From: Rhyacophila brunnea
Taxonomy: Eukaryota; Arthropoda; Insecta; Trichoptera; Rhyacophilidae
Length of the DNA stretch: 64,000 bases
Direction: 5' to 3'
NCBI GenBank assembly: GCA_022495005.1
Contig: JAGYXB010000559.1
Location: forward strand, 2,604,001-2,668,000
Part shown: in pieces, positions 54,285-64,000 of the stretch
Numbering within the stretch: the first letter of the stretch is position 1
How the letters are laid out: every line of letters starts with the position of its first letter
Made by a program: the position numbers and the translations under genes
The notes under the pieces: generated by a model
The model's input: the letters and a program-made list of their open reading frames with translations, nothing else
Database searches by the model: none
What the model was told of the DNA's origin: nothing

Positions 54285-57200
54285 TTCTGTTAACATTATC
54301 TCCTTAGTGTGTGTCTATACATTTGTGTATTACGGATTCGAATCACATTTTTGTCAAATTCACGTATTGCGTTTTTAGTCGGTATATCCTTGTTGCATAT
54401 CAAAGACCCAATGCCTTGAACGACTCTAACACCACTATTCTTTAATGTTTATTAATATAACCATCAATATTATGTAGAGACTCGTGTGCTCCAAATGGAA
54501 AATAACGTTTTTGTCGTAGATTCAATCACATACTTTTCCTTCATTACTTATTACGTTTCTACCTATTTCTTACGGAACTATAAGCGCATATTTGACTGTT
54601 AACAATAAGAAAAAATATTATCAAAAATGAATTTAAGAAAGGATTGTTTATACCTGGAGCCTTGAGTTATAGTCGTGGCAGGCACGCGGGCCGCCAAAAA
54701 CTCCCCAACTCACATTCCTCTTAAATTGCTATTCGACCGCGAGACCATTTTTGACCATCGTATTTATTTTTTATCACTGCCTTATAATGCATTCAAGCAA
54801 AGGATAAGATCGTTCCTGATTATTTTTGCATATATTTATATTGCAGGGAACATTTATTCAGGCTTAATTTTAAACAGGGTCACTGGTTCAGATTTGGCTT
54901 TGAATGAATTTTATTTTACGCGAATATTGAGGTCACGCAATACAAATTCTTTATAATTCAATAATTAGAAATGTTTCTGCTACAGACATTGGTAGACGTG
55001 ATAAGTCAATGACTTCGAGAAGTATACATACCTAATATTTCAATTATATTTATAAAAATAGATCAGTTGCAATATTTATTTGTTTGTTTTAAAGAGAATA
55101 CACAGACACACAAATAAAGCGAAATTTTCTCGAGTCCAGACCCTCCTCCAAAAACGAAAAAATCACAAATTATATAGGTAAATGGCATTTCAATATTGTT
55201 ATGTGGCACAGCTCATAAATAGGGACAACGCGGCGCAGACGATACAAATAATCCCAATAATAAGAACCTTGAAGACAACGGGCGTACGATTACCACTTGT
55301 GGGTACGACAGGTCACAAAATTTTGATAGGTGAGTATCCCACAAGTAATGGGTTCCCTGGGAATAGTGAGAAAGCAACGAATCAAAGGTATATTCATATA
55401 TTATAATTCTACCCTCCCTGAAATATAAAAAAAAAAAAAATTACTATATTATGGATTGCAGAAGAAATGGATCCCCCCTCCCTTCCTCATAATATGTTCT
55501 GCATGTGCGTGTGCAGAATGCATTTCACGTCCCAGTATATTATTTTGTTTGAATTGGAAGAGCTTTTAAGTCCGTCCCACCTATCACCCATTACGACTAC
55601 AAGAGATTAAATATCAGTTTTCAAAAAGCTTGCAGCGTCCTATGACGATGGTCAAAGAAAATCTTTTTTTATCAAGTCATATTACAGTGAATACAGAGTT
55701 TTCTGCTTTTGCAGTCGGTTAACATTTCTTACACCACTATGCCACAAAATGAGAAGAAGGACGTAGTGCTTAATGGCATAAAGATCGAATAAAGGCGTAA
55801 TTGTAACAATTGGTATTTATTTACCTATATTGTCGATCACAATATTAATTAGTGACACCCGGTTTAGATGTGGAGTGCAAACCAATGGGCAGTAACTTTG
55901 GTATTGTATACTTGGTAATGTAACCAAACAACTTTTGAATCAGTTTATAATAATTACGTTAAATTATATAGGTAATTTATTAATTTATTGTTTATCTATC
56001 TATAATTTATTTCTAATATTTTGAATGATCTATAACTTATTATTGAGTATAGAACTCATTGATTACGAAGTTGTAATTTTTCGAACATCCAATGTAATAT
56101 CAAGCAAGATTTCATAATTAATAACGTCTCTGGTATATACTGCTTTATGAACAGGTATGATGAGTGGTGTAGCATCTGGAGACCAAAGTTTTGCTGGATG
56201 AACGGCATCACTAGGGATGCTACCATACTGAGCATTTATAATTGTGGAGATATTGTATTATGATGATTATATTATATGTGTTATTATGATTCATTTTGGA
56301 ATATTATGATGACGTACCAGAAATTTTCACAAATTTACTCAACAAACGATTATCTCCTCACTGCAATATTGTATATTATATTCGATAACAATTGTAACAT
56401 TTATTACAATACAATAAATTTGTGACATTCATTTTGTTTTACATCAAATTAATGTTTGAAAATACGAATCTAGTCAGAAATCATACAGTATATTATTACA
56501 AAAACTCATATTATTACAATGTATTTTATAGATGGAAATGTTGTGCTGGTTTTTTTAAACTAGGGAGTACCGTTCGGGTGAGTATTTGGTGTAGCGGATT
56601 AGCATCTAAATTTAACGAGATACGAAATATATCCGTCGTTTTAGGGTGACGATACACAGCGCTGCAAGTTGCAGGATATTGACGGAAACTTTGATGGTTT
56701 TTGCTTGATACCCATTAAGTCCATTTGAAATCACGAAAAACATGCATTGTGGCGCTGCAGTCTGCTTTAATTTGAAACCTCATGTATTTTCACCCAACGA
56801 GACACTAGATGACGTGAGCGGGTTGTAGTATTTCACCTGTTGAGGAATACTTGGTGCTGTTTTTATTTTACTGTGTGCGTTCTTGCTAATGCAGTACCTG
56901 ATTAGCATTACTATATTTTTTATTAAGGTTTTATTATTAATTCAGTAAATATGTAAATAAAAAATACGTTTTATTTTTATCATGTGTGTTTGCGTCAATT
57001 ACATCTAATTTTTCACCAAAAGAATCCCAAAACCATTCGCATCAGTATTTCTCCCGAACACTTCCTAACCCAGTGCCAATCTAACCTCAATACAAAAAAC
57101 AACAGAAAATTGTATTATATCAATAAATACAGACCTACGTGTTGACCGTATGCACCTATACAGACTATGCGTTACAAAGCCACTAGTAACGTTGTGACAT

Positions 57201-58185
57201 ACCAAGTCAGTGTGTGCGTGCTCACCATCAACTCAAGGTTAGTGCCCGGAGTTTCCAAGTCTACCCTACTCACCTAAACCATAAATTACAGTCCACCTAA
57301 ATTATCGCCAGTGTTTTCAATTTTCAGCATTATTTAATAATAATTTTAAAGGTTACAAATTTTGGTTCACCGCATTTTCAATAAGTATATATTATTTAAT
57401 ATTAAAAACCTTGACATCCATGTAATTTCATATAACTGTAGAAAATATGATTCATAAAAACATTTATTTTATATGAATCCCACGAATTTGCTATGGATAT
57501 GGATGCAAACATAAATCATATACATTTTGAAGTGATAATAATTCTTGGTATAATATTATTTTAAATTACACTAGGTAGCGTGTACTTATTGCTAACCCTG
57601 ATTAAAGCATGTTGGCTGCTAAAATATGGCATAGGGTTAGACAGCTACGCACGATTCTTTGCCAGAAATTACGAGCGTTTAATTTTAGTTATTCAAAACG
57701 TTATAATGATAAACTACAAAAACATGGCATGGAACGCATTTTGTTATCATCTCTAAACAGTGAGCCTCCCTGCGGTTTCACGCCGTTTAATTAAAATCTT
57801 TAATTTTAATTTTCATATAACATTTTTAATAATATGAAAATGTCATTAATTTTGTCCCGTTTCGTCACTCAACGATATTAATTTTTATAAATATTATAGT
57901 ATTTTTGAAAAAAAAAATACCTACTACGCATTGTTTTAAGCAAATAAAATTTTCTGGAAAGTCATATTTAAAGTTTCCTAAAAAAATCCGCTCGAACAGT
58001 CGACAGCTTTTTTCAACATTTTTTTCGGCTTTGTAGGTTTCCCCAAAAAAATATGTAAGTACTATTTTTTCGCGTTTCACATACCCGTAAATTTCCATAT
58101 GTCTTCATTTGCTACATTGTCATATTTTACTACATTCATTTTCTAAATTATAAAATTGTAGTATTTTAACTCAAGAATATAACAT
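54285..58185. other. Long stretch without a recognised gene
   Basis: Open frames of 93 codons (54675-54956) and 74 codons (55182-55406) have non-trivial composition but no domain I know. The second contains a GTGAGTAT donor-like site at 55332. An A-run lies at 55428-55440. Around 56640-56850 the sequence is more complex (CAGCGCTGCAAGTTGCAGG). Nothing here reaches the level of a gene call. Confidence 0.4.
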
Positions 58186-58189
58186 ACAT

Positions 58190-58312
58190 AATTTTGAAAA
58201 TACTTCTGAGAAAATACATTATAACCAATAGAAAATATCGTTTTAAAAAGGTAAGTCACCCCGGTAATCGAACCTGCATCTCTCGGGTTTCGCACATAGA
58301 CCACTATGCTAA
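58190..58312 (-). mobile_element. tRNA-derived SINE, family 2, most complete copy
   Basis: On the minus strand the head contains box A TAGCATAGTGG (perfect match to TRGYNNANNGG), GCGAAACCCGAGAGATGC and box B GGTTCGATTAC. It then continues into the same tail as the pair at 25633 and 26072 (CTATTGGTTATAATGTATT, TCTCAGAAGTATTTTC). It is the only family 2 copy with both promoter boxes, so it identifies the family as tRNA-derived. Confidence 0.8.
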
Positions 58313-58341
58313 AGGTACCATACTTAATTACTACTTATTTT

Positions 58342-58535
58342 GATTCTATACGTTTATCCTGGATACAGCGGCAAACACAATTTGAAAATAGCCGATATAC
58401 TGGATTATTTGTTAGTTTGGGTTAGTTTAGGTTAAGTTAAGTTAGGTTAGGTTAGGTTATCCTAACAAATAATCCAGTATATCGGCTATTTTCAAATCGT
58501 GTTTGCCACTGTATCTAGGATAACCGACTAGTACC
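58342..58535. mobile_element. Foldback element with TTAGG-like core (family C), copy 4
   Basis: Arms GTTTATCCTGGATACAGCGG and CCACTGTATCTAGGATAACC pair, as do GCCGATATACTGGATTATTT and its partner. The core is TTAGG-rich with TTAAG variants. The flanks CTTATTTT and CAAATTTT agree at six of eight bases. The left tip has diverged from the GGTAC consensus. Confidence 0.78.
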
Positions 58536-58543
58536 CAAATTTT

Positions 58544-60835
58544 CACTAATGGCTCTTATAGTAAGTACTCTATGAAGCACTTTAAAGAATTTAATATAGA
58601 AAATATAGTGAAGTGACGTTTTATTTTTTTTTATCATATATATATAGCTTCTCTATCAATATTTATCAGAAGACTTCAGTGCATACTACTTGGTCTCGTC
58701 AACACTAGCTAAGATTTTCTAGTCAATCATGGTAGTGACCCTCAGCAGTAAGAGAAAATTACTTCAAATAATAATGAGCTTAGTACGTCATAATATAATA
58801 TAAAAAATGCTTTACGTAACGTTTTCATCAAAAACAAAAATGAGCAAAATTGTCAATAATTTTAAAAATTGTCTCAGCTTGGCAAACAACTGGATATCAG
58901 GTATAAAAATCTGGAGATAAAATTATTTTTTTATGAGAACAGGAAGTTCAGATTGGGCTTCACGATATTCTGTGTGTATCGTGTATATTAAAGGTCATAA
59001 AATCTGTATAATTAGTGTTTGTATACCCTTTTCAATTAACATTGATTTGTATTGTGTTCCATGTTCTTTCGACGAAGTGAACTTCTTTCATGTGAAAGTC
59101 ATTTTTAGCATTTTTCACAGTGTTCTTTTTAATATTTTAATTTCATTTTGTATAACCTCTTATTAATTTAATTAATTAGCCAATTTTTCATGTAATCTAG
59201 GGAACAAGGGCCAAACTTTATGTTTTTTTTAATAACGTGAAGAAAGTTTAATTTAATTTTATTACCTATATACCTACCTAGCTTTTTAAGAATATTTCAT
59301 TATATGTAATATTATAATTTATTTATTATATTATCGATTTTTTTTAAATAATTATAGGAACATTCTTATAAATTATATCGGTTATAACAATATTTATGTT
59401 CCCTACGTTTCCTATGTACAATTTTACTAGTGACTTTTTATACAGGTTTCACTTCTTACCAATCGTTGAAATAATCAAAACTACAAGTCAGGATAATCTA
59501 TATTATGACGTATTGTTTATTTATTTCAGTCATCTATATACATGGCTCATTAGACTTATAATAATAATAATGCTAATAAAATATTATTTTATCAATTTGC
59601 ACAACATCGTTGAACCAATTATAACATATAACAAAAATTTCATATAAAGCCACTCAATCAAACGTACGCATTTCACGCGTAAATACCACTTTCGTTAGCT
59701 TATTTACATTTTCACTTCAATTTATACATTATGTTTTCTAATAATAATATGTAGATTTTGAAAGAAATAAACATAACCGAAGATATCGACTTTTCTACGC
59801 TTTTATCAAATGTCAAAAAATATGTAAGCATGTAAAAGAATGTCAAAGGAAACCCTTTCTTCATAAAAATAAGAAATCGTGTTTAATGGCATAGTGCATA
59901 CTTACTTACTTATCGTAAAATGAGTAGATTAAAAGCAGAAGGGCTTCTCTCAATTTTTTTGAATGCACAACAGTCACTCTCTGAAATGTTCAAATTAGAC
60001 TGAATAACAAGAGTTGTTTTTAATTTAATCAATGTTCAATCAATATATTCTATCAATATAAAATAATAGAACATATTTTATAATGTCCTTTCGTAAAAAT
60101 ATCTCAGAACTATATCATTATTTTTATACGCATATTATCTCAATGTATAAGTTATGAAGAGAAGCGCTTTTGCTTTTAACCTACTCAAATCATCGTTCGG
60201 TTTTCTCAATAAATTTTTAACTAAAATAAATACCTACTGCATTCGCATAATCTCTACTAAATATTGTTCATTTTCATGATTATCAAATTTATTTCTGGAC
60301 AAAAAAATCTTCAATGGATTATAAATACCTGTTTTCCTTTTTTGTTGCAGTACAAACCTTCTCACATCTCTCATAATAACGTGAATATAAGGAATAGGAA
60401 GTAATTTTGGCGTCAGTCGACTATTCTGCTATTGCATCAATGATTATAATAATATGCACCCTTATTTATATATAAATCATTATAAAACCATAAAAACATT
60501 TTTAAAAATATGTAAGTTAGTGCTTATAAACAACAGTATATTATTTATCATCTGTAATATTATCACCACTAAAGCTTAAAAACTCAGGACTGTGCCAAAA
60601 GTGGCTGCCGCTTAAGTTCCAGCTAAAATTGCAGCACCCCTCCTCAAATAAAAATATATTTTTAGTGGAAATATGAAAGATTTTAAATCAAAAAACTTCT
60701 GTTATCAAAATATATATATTATGACATTATTTTAAATCTTAAACATTCTTGGTCATAGAAAGACTTATATTTTTGCAGGAACGTTATATTTATTATGCAA
60801 TGAAACTAACCCAAACTAAGTATAGTTTTCTGTAT
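58544..60835. other. AT-rich stretch, nothing recognised
   Basis: Frames of 77 and 83 codons (58933-59166, 59396-59647) are hydrophobic and AT-biased, as chance frames in this composition are. No repeats were paired. Confidence 0.5.
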
Positions 60836-60837
60836 TT

Positions 60838-61322
60838 TACCACGTTTTTTTAACTCGTATTCTTGTTTGTCTGGTACAGATTTTTTCTTGTTTGTCCAAG
60901 GTTTTTAACTAACTTTCCGACTAGCTAGACATTTGAAACTTTTAGGATATATCAGAACACGACGACAATGCATTCTTTTAATACTTTTGGCCATCTTTAA
61001 GCAGAATTGAATTCATTTTCAGTTAATTCTCTTTTGTATGTTTTGGAAAAAATCGTTAAAAGTAATATTTACTACTCACTATTATTGGTTGCTAAGAGGG
61101 TCCTAGCAACTAAATTATTAATAATATATACGTGCATTACTATGGAAATCAATTTGAAATGTCAAAATGACATTTCAGTATTCTATAATATTTATTCAGT
61201 ATAGAAATCAAGTAGGTACAAAAAAAAGTATTTATTAATACATAGAATTGTCAAGTTTATATGATTCAACAGAAAATTTAAAAACGTGGTATATAAAAAG
61301 TTCTTTTTATCTTGTAATTATT
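60838..61322. mobile_element. Family B dispersed repeat, copy 8
   Basis: Plus-oriented copy starting TTTTACCACGTTTTTTTAAC and ending AAAAAGTTCTTTTTATCTTG. It shares TTTTTTCTTGTTTGT and TTATTAATACATAGAATTG with copy 4 at 17015. It includes the internal palindrome TGAAATGTCAAAATGACATT at about 61157. Confidence 0.75.
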
Positions 61323-61897
61323 TATTTTATAACTGTGATTCATGTGTAATGGATTGGAGATTTTAAAGTGCTTAAAAAGAATATATTATTATATAGGTAA
61401 TAAATTTGTTTACAATTCACTCAGTATTTTCTAATGGCTGCCTTGTGCAAAATGCACGTACCCGTAGGTAAGTACTTTATAATATATTTCATCCTAATAC
61501 CTTTGCTTGGCATGTCTTAAATAAACTTCTTCTAATTCAGTTTCCGACTTGTCTAATTCGCATTTTCCAATTAATTATCGATTTTGATACTGATTTTAAG
61601 ACATACCTACCTACCCCATTCGGACTAACGAAAATAAGAAAAAAATCATGTTTTTATAATCGGTGCAATTATTTTCATAGCCTTAGCCCGGTCGTACATT
61701 GAAATTCGTCTCGACTGCATTACATCGAATTTGTAACTCAATAATACACCGGCGTACATAGCGTCGTTGGGACATTTTTTGTAAAAAAAAAAAAATTGTT
61801 TGTCGCGTGTAAAAATTTTCGCTGGGCATCGATGCATCTGCAGAAGCTGCTTTTTCATTCGCTTTGGCTAGTCACGTGACGTCACTGTCCCGGTATG
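61323..61897. other. No gene recognised
   Basis: A 70-codon minus-strand frame at 61646-61858 has no domain. Nothing else was found. Confidence 0.45.
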
Positions 61898-61905
61898 ATC
61901 TAGCC

Positions 61906-62197
61906 CAGGGGTAGTCAACCTTTTTATACCCACCACCCAATTTTGTATCTCTGTTAGTAGTAAAAATTTTCTAACCGCCCACCGGTTCCACAGTAATGAT
62001 GATTTATAAAGTAGAAAATTATCTTTACTTTATAAAATTTATAAAACAGGGGGAGATGCGCGGGGTATTCTGCGTATTTAAACTGTCACGGGGAATTTTA
62101 TGAGAACATAATGAAAATGTTTTTAAAACCCCTACCGCGCACCATGAAAGCTGGAACGCTCACTAGTGGGCGGTAGGGACTAGGTTGACTACTCCTG
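61906..62197. mobile_element. 292-bp hAT-like MITE
   Basis: Terminal inverted repeats CAGGGGTAGTCAACCT and (complemented) CAGGAGTAGTCAACCT differ at one base. The flanks are ATCTAGCC (61898-61905) and ATCTAGCA (62198-62205), seven of eight. Subterminal regions also pair (ACCGCCCACC at about 61975 with GTGGGCGGT at about 62167). The CAGGGGT start and 8-bp duplication are typical of hAT elements. No coding capacity. Confidence 0.88.
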
Positions 62198-62205
62198 ATC
62201 TAGCA

Positions 62206-62825
62206 TGTGTGCAAAGAAGAGAGTTGCAACATTGCACCCAGTGTTAATTTATGAACATCCTAGTCGACGCGATTTTTAATGTGCAACCTAATAAATATAA
62301 AACACGGTAGGCGCGTTAAATTAAACACGTAAATGCATATATAATATTATATTTAATCAAATACCCGACTAAAGCATATATAATACTTTTTGGTCTTTAT
62401 CTTTTTTATAATATTATGCATTTGGCATTTTTATTAATGATCAAATCGTGATATTATCTGCCGAGAATAAAGTTTGATATAATGTAGGCGGTCAGTTCGT
62501 CCTCATGCACATACGAAATATAAATATCACGACCTTCGCCCACATTAAATGGTCCACGAGTAGTTTCAATAAAAAGCCTCTTTTGAACACCTTAATTATT
62601 TAATAGGAAATGTCGACTAGTCATTTTTTTGCTATATTTTTTACCGTCTATTTTCGGTTGATGAGCCATACCGCTGCTTTTATTTGACATGCTAATTGTA
62701 TTTTATTATAATCATTTCATGCAGGAAACATTATCTTACTCTAACATGTATTTAATTAAGTGAGTATAGGAGTCTATAACTAAGTCAGTGTATCTTTATA
62801 TAATGTATTATTTCTTTGAACAATG
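62206..62825. other. AT-rich stretch, nothing recognised
   Basis: No gene or repeat was found. Confidence 0.5.
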
Positions 62826-62833
62826 GTTGCAAC

Positions 62834-63686
62834 CAGTGACGTTCCGTGGAGTTAGGCAAATTGAGCGTCGCTTGGGGGCGGCAGTTACCCGAAGGGCGGC
62901 AAATTGAGGAGAATCATTAGGTATATATAGAAAAAGCCACCTAAACTAAGTAATAACGGAAATATATTTCCATTAAAAACTTCATTGTGTCGCTGAGTTT
63001 CAAAACCCGCTATAACACTTTTTTTTTAAAAATTAAGATATATATTATATATCGTTGGATTCGTTATTAAAATCTTTACATGAAAATTTTATCGCCTCTT
63101 TCAAAATCCGCTACGATTAACTGTCATTTATGAAACAAAATCAATGTGTCTATCAAATCCCGCTATAACACTACTGATACATTCAAAAACCAAGTTCAAA
63201 AAGTTTTTGTTGATTTTCTCAACATAATGAAAAAGTGTTATAGTGGGTTTTGAAACTCAGCAACACCTCACTGGTTGGAAACAAAATGTACCTATTAATT
63301 ACTATAAAAGTTGTAATAGGACTATAATGTTTTGTTGGGTACGCGATGTCTAGTTTACTTCAGTTTTCTTTGGACGTTACGACCTTGGTGAACAGCAATG
63401 CCACGTGCAGATTTGAGAATTATATTTGAATTATAGGTAGGTACATAATTACTCAATTTTGTGTAAAATGTTTGCTTGTCACTCGAGAGTTTTGGTTTTA
63501 AATGTATCTGAAACCGTGGACTCGCAATACCTATTGTCTATTGAAGCAGGGATGGCATTTATTGGTATACATCTTGTTAGTAATGTATACATACAACACA
63601 TTTATTAGATATTGGAGTCATGAAAGGATGATAAACATATTTTAGTTATAAAAAATGTGGCGGCATTTTGTCTAGGGACGTCACTG
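62834..63686 (+). mobile_element. hAT-like element, family F, copy 1
   Basis: Terminal repeats CAGTGACGTTCC and CAGTGACGTCCC (complemented) are flanked by a perfect 8-bp duplication GTTGCAAC (62826-62833, 63687-63694). Its two outer parts match the copy at 19626-20192 in reverse. The 853-bp body encodes no transposase. The extra length relative to the other copy comes largely from a foldback segment at 62987-63268. Confidence 0.9.
62987..63268. repeat. Foldback segment inside the hAT-like element
   Basis: GTGTCGCTGAGTTTCAAAAC followed by CCGCTATAACACTTTTT at the left pairs with AAAAAGTGTTATAGTGGG and TTTTGAAACTCAGCAACAC at the right. A related AAATCCCGCTATAACACT lies between at about 63158. 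The other family F copy lacks this block, so it is probably a separate MITE inserted into copy 1. Boundaries are approximate. Confidence 0.6.
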
Positions 63687-63694
63687 GTTGCAAC

Positions 63695-64000
63695 AAATTA
63701 TCTTACCTTGTTTATTCAATTGGTATTATAGTTTACGTAATTACTACAACGGAGCTGACAAAGATTATATTATGAGAATTAAACGTAAACTATTGTATAT
63801 TATATATATATTTATATTGGTGATAATGTAAAATATATACAAAAATTCATTACATACGAACATTCATATCTTTACTCCAGATAATATTTTCGTCATTCTG
63901 TTTTAAGTTATTTGAAGGGAATATTTTTTTATGAATTGCTACTAGTTATCAGTGGCGAAGACTCCATATTAGGCGATTATTTAAAGCCTACCTTCTTAAG
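63695..64000. other. AT-rich end of window, nothing recognised
   Basis: No gene or repeat was found in the last 300 bases. Confidence 0.5.

Noticed and set aside
54675..54956. 93-codon plus-strand frame as a host gene
   Set aside because: No domain, no splice structure and no homology I recognise; a frame of this length can occur by chance.
55182..55406. 74-codon frame with internal GTGAGT as an exon
   Set aside because: No matching acceptor or second exon could be identified.
1..64000. CRISPR arrays, operons, ribosome binding sites or prophage
   Set aside because: No spaced direct repeats or bacterial gene organisation; all signals are those of a eukaryotic nuclear genome.

Overview
The window looks like AT-rich intergenic or intronic DNA from an insect nuclear genome. 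The evidence is three tRNA-headed SINE families, RTE-like, Jockey-like, I-like and R1-like LINEs, a Helitron, TTAA-flanked and 8-bp-TSD DNA elements, and blocks resembling the insect telomere repeat TTAGG. I cannot name the species. I found no convincing host protein-coding gene, rRNA or functional tRNA. Every long open reading frame belongs to a transposable element, and all but one of these are broken.

Layout. From 1 to 13 kb there is mostly unique AT-rich DNA with small DNA elements: 8-bp-TSD elements at 1679-2400 and 9745-10119, a MITE at 4968-5328, a TTAA-flanked element at 10858-11552, several copies of a dispersed repeat called family B here, and SINEs. From 13 to 28.6 kb there are a foldback element, a long-TIR element (family G), LINE remnants, an 8-bp-TSD element inserted inside an R1-like LINE fragment, SINEs, and a head-to-head SINE pair. 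At 28.9-31.6 kb a Helitron sits inside a TTAA element. At 32.8-34.8 kb there are two RTE-like 3' fragments on opposite strands.

At 35.1-40.4 kb a nearly full-length I-like LINE (minus strand; two ORFs, endonuclease, reverse transcriptase, RNase H) has split a family B copy, leaving a 13-bp target duplication. At 41.8-48.3 kb a full-length Jockey-like LINE (plus strand) has split a third TTAA element, and an 843-bp DNA element has in turn split the Jockey endonuclease gene, so the nesting is three deep. From 48.7 to 64 kb there are three more foldback elements, further B copies, an RTE fragment inside a G element, SINEs, and two hAT-like elements near the end.

The most interesting unexplained object is a four-copy foldback family (13276, 48734, 54073, 58342). 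It has arms of about 70 bp, flanks compatible with 8-bp target duplications, and a one-sided TTAGG-like core whose length differs in every copy. Cross-family nesting gives a relative insertion order at several loci. Apart from these elements the DNA shows no protein-coding signal I can defend. A few GC-richer islands (about 6.55-6.83, 22.44-22.74 and 23.94-24.08 kb) are the best candidates for host regulatory or exonic sequence.
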